A stretch of DNA of 64,000 nucleotides from NCBI GenBank assembly GCA_963971535.1, contig OZ020591.1:11992391-12056390 (forward strand), read 5' to 3'. Below the pieces are notes generated by a model, which saw only the letters and a list, made by a program, of their open reading frames with translations, made no database searches and was not told the origin of the DNA. This stretch comes from Notolepis coatsorum. Taxonomy: Eukaryota; Chordata; Actinopteri; Aulopiformes; Paralepididae. This document shows positions 11,458 to 19,981 of this stretch, piece by piece. How positions within the stretch are numbered: position 1 is the first letter of the stretch; each line of letters starts with the position of its first letter. Both the position numbers and the translations under genes were made by a program.

Positions 11458-11666
11458 TAAGCGGCAGTGCGGGTAGGCCACCAGGAGATGGCGCTCCTGA
11501 GCTATGCAGACCATGCAGGTGATGTTGGAGACAATGCCGAAGTAGAAGATGAGAGTGGGTGTGTCTGAGGAGAGCGCGCCGCCGGTCACGCCCCCGGCCA
11601 CGCCCCCGCTGGGCCTCGCGAAGAAGCTGAGGAGGCTGATGACGTGGATGGGAACCTTGTTCTGAC
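11458..11666 (-). CDS. class A GPCR-like gene, internal exon (TM2-TM3)
   Basis: On the minus strand the sequence after the acceptor ATAATAATAAG encodes Q-N-K-V-P-I-H-V-I-S-L-L (end of ICL1 and start of TM2), then a Gly/Ala-rich stretch, then T-L-I-F-Y-F-G-I-V-S-N-I-T-C-M-V-C-I-A-Q followed by E-R-H-L-L-V-A-Y-P. The last part matches the TM3 end and D/E-R-Y position of rhodopsin-family receptors. The first two bases complete a Gly codon begun by the last base of exon 1 (31761). The 3' boundary is uncertain: a GT donor lies at 11457, and reading on meets a stop within about 10 codons. Odd points: the conserved TM2 Asp and TM3 disulphide Cys are not visible, and Tyr of the ERY motif is His. It may be a divergent receptor or a decaying gene; subfamily not assigned. 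Confidence 0.6.
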
Positions 11667-11670
11667 CTTA

Positions 11671-12117
11671 TTATTATAAATAAATAAAACAAACTAAATA
11701 AATAGAGTGACGTATTAGAGCATTATGAACAAAGAAGGCTGTGGAAACAAAACGTTTTTTTTATCAGCTTGATCTCACACTCGAAAGTCGAAATTTAATA
11801 TGAGAAGAAATATATCTAATTTAATTGAGCTAGAATTGTTCAAAGAACACAAATTAAATTGAGAAGTAATTATTATTATTAATCTCAAATATATTTAGTA
11901 TCTATCTTTGTATTGCAGTGATATGTATATATATTTTATTTTTTTATGATTTATTTGTATTAGTTTACATTTAATTTTCGTTGGACAATTATAACTGAAA
12001 GGTCAAATGTTTCTGTTATTATGAGTGTAAGATCAAGCTGATCGACAACAGTGAAATATATTCACAGCCTTTTTTGTTCATATCTCCAGGGTGCCTTGCA
12101 TTCTCAAAGGAAGTTTT
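11671..12117. other. AT-rich intronic sequence, nothing recognised
   Basis: Strongly AT-rich, without identifiable repeats or coding signal. Confidence 0.4.
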
Positions 12118-12260
12118 GATTGATTGATTGAAAACTTTATTAACAGATTGCAGAATGGGTACAATACAGTACAGCTCAATACACACAATTGTTAAGGGGA
12201 TGCAGACCAGAGAAAGACTTTCGTCTTGTTTACATCAGGGTCCCCCATTTTCAATTCATC
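12118..12260 (-). repeat. Family A dispersed repeat, copy 2
   Basis: Minus-strand copy with a (CAAT)n tail at the low-coordinate end, running to GATGAATTGAAAATGGGG at the high end. It faces copy 3 (15701-15857), so two inverted Family A copies bracket the satellite-bearing element. Confidence 0.8.
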
Positions 12261-12297
12261 AGAAGTGTATACAAACAAAATCTTTGCAAGTTAAACG

Positions 12298-12467
12298 GTT
12301 AAAGGGCACTTCACCGATAAACAGTTTATTGTGCACATGATCTCACACATCCCACAACTGTAAACAGATTTGGACACATTCTTCTAGTTTTTGTTATATC
12401 GAGGTAATGAGTTTGAATATGACCACAGTGATGATGTCATCGGAGGACACTGAATCCTTGTGTTGCG
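12298..12467. repeat. Family F foldback repeat, left half of an interrupted copy
   Basis: Begins TAAAGGGCACTTCACC and contains GAGTTTGAATATGACCACAG and GATGATGTCATCGG, matching 5492-5668. It breaks exactly at TTAA (12468) inside GTGTTGCG-TTAA; the continuation TTGCAGCTC lies 3.2 kb away at 15684. The probable right end of the same copy is at about 15900-15965 (reverse complement of the left end, with AAATCAGCATTGTG). Confidence 0.72.
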
Positions 12468-15400
12468 TTAACCCCTTTCACTACCACACTACAGACGTTA
12501 ACCCCTTTCACTACCACACTACAGAAGGTTAACCCTTTCACTACCACACTACAGACGTTAACCCCTTTCACTACCACACTACAGAAGGTTAACCTTTCAC
12601 TACCACACTACAGAAGGTTAACCCTTTCACTACCACACTACAGACGTTAACCCCTTTCACTACCACACTACAGACGTTAACCCCTTTCACTACCACACTA
12701 CAGAAGGTTAACCCTTTCACTACCACACTACAGAAGGTTAACCCTTTCACTACCACACTACAGAAGGTAACCCTTTCACTACCACACTACAGAAGGTAAC
12801 CCCTTTCACTACCACACTACAGACGGTTAACCCCTTTCACTACCACACTACAGACGGTTAACCCTTTCACTACCACACTACAGACGTTAACCCTTTCACT
12901 ACCACACTACAGACGTTAACCCCTTTCACTACCACACTACAGACGGTTAACCCTTTCACTACCACACTACAGACGGTTAACCCTTTCACTACCACACTAC
13001 AGACGGTTAACCCTTTCACTACCACACTACAGACGTTAACCCTTTCACTACCACACTACAGACGTTAACCCCTTTCACTACCACACTACAGACGGTTAAC
13101 CCTTTCACTACCACACTACAGACGGTTAACCCTTTCACTACCACACTACAGACGGTTAACCCTTTCACTACCACACTACAGACGGTTAACCCTTTCACTA
13201 CCACACTACAGACGGTTAACCCTTTCACGACCACACTACAGACGGTTAACCCTTTCACTACCACACTACAGACGGTTAACCCTTTCACTACCACACTACA
13301 GACGGTTAACCCTTTCGCTACCACACTACAGACCGTTAACCTTTTCGCTACCACACTACAGACGGTTAACCCTTTCGCTACCACACTACAGACGATTAAC
13401 CCTTTCATTACCACACTACAGACGGTTAACCTTTCACTACCACACTACAGAAGGTTAACCTTTCACTACCACACTACAGAAGGTTAACCTTTCACTACCA
13501 CACTACAGAAGGTTAACCTTTCACTACCACACTACAGAAGGTTAACCTTTTCGCTACCACACTACAGACGGTTAACCCTTTCGCTACCACACTACAGACG
13601 GTTAACCCTTTCATTATCACACTACAGACGGTTAACCTTTCACTACCACACTACAGAAGGTTAACCCTTTCACTACCACACTACAGACGGTTAACCCTTT
13701 CACTACCACACTACAGACGGTTAACCTTTCACTACCACACTACAGAAGGTTAACCTTTCACTACCACACTACAGACGGTTAACCCTTTCACTACCACACT
13801 ACAGAAGGTTAACCTTTCACTACCACACTACAGAAGGTTAACCTTTCACTACCACACTACAGACGGTTAACCTTTCACTACCACACTACAGAAGGTTAAC
13901 CCTTTCACTACCACACTACAGACGGTTAACCCTTTCACTATCAGACTACAGACGGTTAACCCTTTCACTACCACACTACAGAAGGTTAACCTTTCACTAC
14001 CACACTACAGACGGTTAACCCTTTCACTACCACACTACAGACGGTTAACCCTTTCACTACCACACTACAGACGGTTAACCCTTTCACTACCACACTACAG
14101 ACGGTTAACCCCTTTCACTACCACACTACAGACGGTTAACCTTTCACTACCACACTACAGACGGTTAACCCCTTTCACTACCACACTACAGACGGTTAAC
14201 CCCTTTCACTATCACACTACAGACGGTTAACCCCTTTCACTACCACACTACAGACGGTTAACCCCTTTCACTACCACACTACAGACGGTTAACCCTTTCA
14301 CTACCACACTACAGACGTTAACCCTTTCGCTACCACACTACAGACGGTTAACCCTTTCACTACCACACTACAGACGGTTAACCCTTTCGCTACCACACTA
14401 CAGACGGTTAACCTTTTCGCTACCACACTACAGACGGTTAACCCTTTCGCTACCACACTACAGACGGTTAACCCTTTCATTACCACACTACAGACGGTTA
14501 ACCTTTCACTACCACACTACAGAAGGTTAACCTTTCACTACCACACTACAGAAGGTTAACCTTTCACTACCACACTACAGAAGGTTACCCTTTCACTACC
14601 ACACTACAGAAGGTTAACCTTTTCGCTACCACACTACAGACGGTTAACCCTTTCGCTACCACACTACAGACGGTTAACCCATTCATTACCACACTACAGA
14701 CGGTTAACCTTTCACTACCACACTACAGACGGTTAACCTTTCACTACCACACTACAGACGGTTAACCTTTCACTATCACACTACAGAAGGTTAACCCTTT
14801 CATTACCACACTACAGAAGGTTAACCTTTCACTATCACACTACAGAAGGTTAACCTTTCACTATCACACTACAGAAGGTTAACCTTTCACTATCACACTA
14901 CAGAAGGTTAACCTTTCATTACCACACTACAGAAGGTTAACCTTTCACTACCACACTACAGAAGGTTAACCCTTTCACTACCACACTACATAAGGTTAAC
15001 CTTTCACTACCACACTACAGACGGTTAACCCTTTCGCTACCACACTACAGACGGTTAACCCTTTCATTACCACACTACAGACGGTTAACCCTTTCGCTAC
15101 CACACTACAGACGGTTAACCCTTTCACTACCACACTACAGACGGTTAACCCTTTCACTACCACACTACAGACGGTTAACCCTTTCGCTACCACACTACAG
15201 ACGGTTAACCCTTTCATTACCACACTACAGACGGTTAACCCTTTCACTACCACACTACAGACGGTTAACCTTTCACTACCACACTACAGAAGGTTAACCT
15301 TTCACTACCACACTACATAATGTTAACCCTTTCATTACCACACTACAGACGGTTAACCCTTTCGCTACCACACTACAGACGGTTAACCCTTTCATTACCA

Positions 15401-15683
15401 CACTACAGACGGTTAACCCTTTCGCTACCACACTACAGACGGTTAACCCTTTCATTACCACACTACAGACGGTTAACCCTTTCACTACCACACTACAGAC
15501 GGTTAACCTTTCACTACCACACTACATAATGTTAACCCTTTCACTACCACACTACAGAAGGTTAACCTTTCACTACCACACTACAGAAGGTTAACCTTTC
15601 AGTGTGGTAGTGAAAGGGTTAACCTTCTGTATTATCGCTGTGAAGGTGCTAACCCTTTGGTAGTGTGGTAGTGAAAGGGTTAA
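12468..15683. mobile_element. Family M TTAA element expanded into a ~30-bp satellite
   Basis: Starts and ends with TTAA (12468-12471 and 15680-15683). The interior from 12468 to about 15600 is roughly 100 tandem units of 29-31 bp, each beginning TTAACCCTTTCACTACCACA. The last about 80 bp are in the opposite orientation and end GTGAAAGGGTTAA, giving a normal inverted terminus. The unit closely matches the terminal repeat of the palindromic MITEs at 31210 and 58947, so the array looks like one transposon end amplified in tandem. A TTAA duplication and CCC-initial ends are characteristic of piggyBac-type transposition. Units differ mainly as CAGACGG/CAGAAGG, CACTACC/CGCTACC/CATTACC and CCC/CCCC. 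Open frames with a 10-residue period are translation artefacts. Confidence 0.85.
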
Positions 15684-15700
15684 TTGCAGCTCAATTTCCT

Positions 15701-15829
15701 GATGAATTGAAAATGGGGGACCCTGATGTAAACAAGACGAAAGTCTTTCTCAGGTCTGCATCCCCTTAACAATTGTGTGTATTGAGCCGTACTGTATTGT
15801 ACCCATTCTGCAATCTGTTAATAAAGTTT

Positions 15830-15857
<28 letters not shown>
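15701..15857 (+). repeat. Family A dispersed repeat, copy 3
   Basis: Plus-strand copy from GATGAATTGAAAATGGGG through CTGTTAATAAAGTTTTC to a (CAAT)n tail of about seven units. It lies just inside the right part of the interrupted Family F copy. Confidence 0.85.
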
Positions 15858-15862
<5 letters not shown>

Positions 15863-15970
15863 TGTAGATATTAAAAATGGGGACAGGGATTGCTATTTTT
15901 TCACCCCCATGGTGTATTCTTTTGGGATATGTGTGAGATTATGTGTAAAAATAAATCAGCATTGTGTGTA

Positions 15971-16540
15971 GAATAAAACACTGTATTCTAGTAGTTTAAC
16001 TGTCTGAAAGACATGTAGGATAAAACACTGTATTTTAGTAGTTTAACTGTCTAAAAGACATGTAATAAAACACTGTATTTGAGTAGTTTAACTGTCTAAA
16101 AGACATGTAATAAAACACTGTATTTTAGTAGTTTAACTGTCTAAAAGACATGTAATAAAACACTGTATTCTAGTAGTTTAACTGTCTGAAAGACATGTAA
16201 TAAAACACTTTCTATTTAGCTGTCTGAAGGACATGTAGAATAAAACACTGTATAGTTTAACTGTCTAAAAGACATGTAGAATAAAATACTGTATTTTAGT
16301 AGTTTAACTAAAAGCCATGTTGAATAAAACACTGTCTGAAAGACATGTAATAAAAAACAGTAGGCTAGTAGTTTAACTGTCTAAAATACATGTAATAAAA
16401 CACTGATAGTCGTTTAACTGCGTCAAAGACATGTATAAAACACTATTCTAGTAGTTTAACTGTCTAAAAGACATGTATAAAACACTGTATTCTAGTAGTT
16501 TAACTGTCTAAAAGACATGTATAAAACACTGTATTCTAGT
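15971..16540. repeat. 44-bp minisatellite, left block
   Basis: Tandem units of about 40-46 bp containing CTAGTAGTTTAACTGTCTAA and GACATGTATAAAACACTG. Early units are diverged, later ones near-identical. The block stops at CTAGT (16536-16540), which is the target-site duplication of the BEL element. Confidence 0.9.
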
Positions 16541-17945
16541 TGTTGTGAAGGATCAGATTAAACCGAATATATATATTTATTTATGGATATATATTTAATA
16601 GTATTTGTATATCGTTTGATATCCCTTGTATATTCCTTGTACATATACACTGAATATCCCTTTAGTCTACTAACAGCCCATAATAGTTTCATTCTCTCAT
16701 TGGACAAGAACTTGGCGCCAGCAGCCAAGCCCCTTGGTTCAAGTTCAATCGTGCCGACGAACATGTCGTTACTAGCCCGGTTCCGCGTAGGAATACGTCT
16801 GGCGAAATACGAATAATACTATTTGTTCACAGCGCATATATATATGGCGCAAGTAAAGTAGAACTTCCTTTTAGTCCCTTAGCCCTTAGTTCTTTACCCT
16901 CCAACCTAGTGGCAAGACGTTAAGCCTCACCCACGATACACGTGTGGTGCAGTATGGTCAACTTGGCCTCAGAATGGCATTGAGACATCGTGTGGATTAA
17001 TAGTTGAATTGTCATAGTTTGGCACTATACCGTCGAGTGGGACGTATTTCTATTAAGTTAATAATAGTCTATTATGTATGGTGCATCGTTCGGTTAGAGT
17101 TATACAGTGAGTAGTACCCCCATCGTTTCCTCGCGTTATCTAGAGTCTTAACCAGGCTGGGCAGACCACGTGTGGTGCTTTCATCCGAGGAGTTCTGGGC
17201 TAGGACGAGTGGACCTGCACATTGGATTACCTTACCCGGACGACGGCGAGCCCTACACGGCTTGGATTATCTACTTGCTTTGGGTGCTTTGATTTATGCC
17301 ATGGATAACAGCCAACACTGGTGAGTGTTGGAACTACCCCCCGAGAGGAGTCCAGGTGAGACGGCGCTCTACCCCGAGTGAGGTCGCCTCACGTCTCTTC
17401 GTTGTGGACCGGCAGCTACCGTCTACAAGAGGGCCCAACTGTATTCATCTGTGGACCAAGGTTCTGTGGGCACCGTGTTCAGCACTCTGAATTCTCCCAA
17501 GAAATCGTTGGCCAGATGGGATATCGCCGGCGGCTCTCCTAACCCCCCCCCCCCCTACTGACTTACAACCAGCAGGACCCCCCTTTAGTATATCCAGCTA
17601 TAATCATTAAGTACCATCGCTATAGTTCCCTAAAGAACCAGGTTGTATACTTGCTTCCTGCGTAACCAGAGATTGGACATTCAATGTTGATTTGCCTACG
17701 AATACTCATTTGCCTTACAAGTGCATTCAAATCATAAATGTCATTAAGTGAACGTTGTATATACCCTTTGCTATATATTAAATATTCGACTTATACATTT
17801 GTGTGGACTTGGTTTCATGGTGGGAAAGTGTTCATCATATCTATATCATGTACTGTGTGGCCAGTAGTTAAAGTACATAAAGCAGTAGTGGTTTAATGAT
17901 ACCATACTTATCAATACAGTCAGGGAATTGTACCCCTCAGTTACA
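16541..17945 (+). repeat. 5' LTR of the BEL element
   Basis: Begins TGTTGTGAAGGATC and ends CCCCTCAGTTACA, so it has TG...CA ends. A TATATATA stretch near 16836 may serve as the core promoter, with transcription starting downstream (inference). A C run near 17548 and the TA run are the main length differences from the 3' LTR. The 64-codon frame at 17296 is present in both LTRs, shows no known domain, and is not called. Confidence 0.94.
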
Positions 17946-17947
17946 AT

Positions 17948-17964
17948 TGGTCCTTCGAGCCGGA
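17948..17964 (+). promoter_or_regulatory. primer-binding site, tRNA-Tyr-like
   Basis: TGGTCCTTCGAGCCGGA starts two bases after the LTR. It is complementary to the CCA-bearing 3' end of eukaryotic tRNA-Tyr as I know it. It would prime minus-strand DNA synthesis. Confidence 0.8.
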
Positions 17965-18013
17965 GGGTAACTAGTGTAATATTAATATAGTGTTATTAAT
18001 ATTGAAATGGCCT

Positions 18014-19963
18014 ATGATGAACACTCCACGAAACGGTCCTCCTAACGTAGAACGCCCGCGGCGCAGACGACAGACACCTCAGTACTTAGAGGATTACGCT
18101 GTCAGTCAACTACCTAGCCTTCGACAAACGGTAAACGCGGTAAAAGTAGAAAGTAAAATTATGTCTGACCTTAACGAACAGGTTACCCCGACCACAGAGG
18201 CCCTAGTGGGTTCTAATGTAACTGACCAAGCTCACGGTGGGGACCAGGAGGGAGCTGACATGCCTTTACCCCCCGCCAATACCGAAGAAGTAGTCCCCGA
18301 CCAGCCCCGGGAGGAAGACAACCCTACAGAGAGAGAACTCTGCACGGAACAAGATGAGGAGAGCGCCGAGGAGATAGAGCTCCAGGACTCCCCAACGAGT
18401 ACAGCCAGGAGCGGCTCACCTCTACAACCGTCTTCCCCCAGCGAAGCGGAGAGGATGCTATCACAGGCGTTCCTCGTCAGCCTGACAGCCTCTACCGAAC
18501 GCGATCGACTCCAGGGTGAACGCGATCGACTTCAGGGTGAACGCGATCGACTCCAGACGCAGCAACGGAGCGAAGAAGAGCGCATACGCCTGGAGATGAG
18601 ACGCCTTCAGACGGAAGAGAATATGGCAAGAGACCGAGCAGACACCCAGCGCGCCGCTGACGGTGCCCAAAGAGAGGCAGAGCGCGACCTCGCTCTCATC
18701 CAGCGCGAAACCGAGCGCGACAGACTACAGGGCGAGCGCGACAGACTACAAGCGCAGCTAATGGAGCAGCTGATCACCAAGGCAACACCCTCTCCCTCCG
18801 CCAGGGGTTCAAGGAACTCGTCGAGACAACAGTCAAGGGCAGCATCCCCTAACCGAGCAAGCGACCCTGAACTTGACCAACAGACCAAGCCTATACCCCC
18901 CGCAGACCCCCTTCCCCGACCGGTCCAAGCGAGACCCAGCTACAAGGAAGGAGCGGCATACACTGCGGAGAAGCTAAATAAACGACTACAGGATCTAGAG
19001 GACCTGATAGAAGAAGAAGAGGGAGAGGAGGAGAACCAAGCCCGACGACAGCACAGTACTCCACCGGACCAGGAGGTCCAGTACAGCCCAGGCTATACCC
19101 CCGCGGCGCTGCGCTACAGACCCCCGACTCTATTCACGGGTGAGCATGACGCACGACCAGCCCCGAGGAATAGCACCTGGACCAGCGGGCCATGGTACCC
19201 TGCCGGTACCAGCCCACAGAGAGGCGCAAGAGGAGACTCGCCTAGGAGGCCTCTCCCCCAACGCTCGCCGATGTATCAGCCATCCACGGCGTCATACATT
19301 GGCACACCGACGTTTCCAGACTTCACCTATGAGAATCGAGCACAGTACACGGAGCTCCGGATGTGCTTAGAGACAATGATGGTGGATGTCGCTGATGAAC
19401 GCCACAAGTATGCAATATTACTGAAGCACCTGAAAGTACCCCGAGCGCACAATATAGCGCTAGCCTATGCCACCTCTACGACCCCATACACCGCGGCTCT
19501 AGCAGCGCTGGACCAGAGATATGGACGTATATGGGATTACGTAATCCAAGAGATAAGGCATATTGACCGCCTACCCCCAGCAACAGACAATCGCTCATTA
19601 GACGACCTGTCTATAAAAGTGCAGTCCCTGGTAGGGATGCTGGGAGCGCAACGAGAAAAGGGTATGCACGAGCTATACGCCAACTCTAACGTCGAGAGGA
19701 TTTTAGAGAAGCTGCCACCCGCCAGACAAGAGCGCTTCAGGCGGCAGAGAGACCACCGTGATCCTAACGGTCCCGAACCATCCCTCCTCGATCTAGCCGA
19801 CTTCCTGGCGAGAGAAGTCAGCAGCCTACGACTGGATACGTTCGTGCGGAGCACACCAAGCTCCAGAGAGGGACCCAGGAGAATAAACGATGGAAGAAGA
19901 TCGGTGATTGTCATGCACCAATCAGAATCAGTACCGAGCAGTAAGAACCACAGTACCCCCTAG
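18014..19963 (+). CDS. gag: BEL gag-like polyprotein (nucleocapsid-less), 649 aa
   Basis: I chose the ATG at 18014 (followed by a second ATG); the open frame extends upstream to 17990 but begins there with GTG. The N-terminus is basic, then acidic and Pro/Ser-rich. Residues about 155-245 form a charged coiled-coil-like region containing tandem E-R-D-R-L-Q-G heptads encoded by 21-bp direct repeats. A second disordered Pro/Arg-rich stretch follows. From about residue 427 to 620 a helical region fits the DUF1759-type Gag of BEL elements. It forms the particle that packages element RNA. The frame ends at TAG 19961-19963; the next codons stay in frame into pol, and the zinc knuckles usual at the Gag C-terminus lie after this stop. 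Confidence 0.85.
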   Translation: MMNTPRNGPPNVERPRRRRQTPQYLEDYAVSQLPSLRQTVNAVKVESKIMSDLNEQVTPTTEALVGSNVTDQAHGGDQEGADMPLPPANTEEVVPDQPREEDNPTERELCTEQDEESAEEIELQDSPTSTARSGSPLQPSSPSEAERMLSQAFLVSLTASTERDRLQGERDRLQGERDRLQTQQRSEEERIRLEMRRLQTEENMARDRADTQRAADGAQREAERDLALIQRETERDRLQGERDRLQAQLMEQLITKATPSPSARGSRNSSRQQSRAASPNRASDPELDQQTKPIPPADPLPRPVQARPSYKEGAAYTAEKLNKRLQDLEDLIEEEEGEEENQARRQHSTPPDQEVQYSPGYTPAALRYRPPTLFTGEHDARPAPRNSTWTSGPWYPAGTSPQRGARGDSPRRPLPQRSPMYQPSTASYIGTPTFPDFTYENRAQYTELRMCLETMMVDVADERHKYAILLKHLKVPRAHNIALAYATSTTPYTAALAALDQRYGRIWDYVIQEIRHIDRLPPATDNRSLDDLSIKVQSLVGMLGAQREKGMHELYANSNVERILEKLPPARQERFRRQRDHRDPNGPEPSLLDLADFLAREVSSLRLDTFVRSTPSSREGPRRINDGRRSVIVMHQSESVPSSKNHSTP

Positions 19964-19981
19964 AGAAAAGAGAAGTGGAAG

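Noticed and set aside
11453..11692. 79-codon minus-strand frame beginning at 11692 over the GPCR exon
   Set aside because: It is in a different frame from the TM2-TM3 reading and is Arg/His/Leu-rich without hydrophobic helices.
13019..15529. Open frames with a 10-residue period (V-V-K-G-L-T-V-C-S-V) within the 30-bp array
   Set aside because: They are translations of a 30-bp satellite; frame survives only where units are exactly 30 bp. No start context, splice sites or domain.
12468..15683. Regular ~30-bp direct repeats suggesting a CRISPR array, or TTAACCC suggesting telomeric repeats
   Set aside because: No unique spacers exist between units and the host is a eukaryote. The unit is not (TTAGGG)n or its complement; TTAACCC is the transposon terminus.
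17296..17490. 64-codon frame inside both BEL LTRs (also 25046-25240)
   Set aside because: Identity in both LTRs reflects LTR identity, not coding selection; no known domain.
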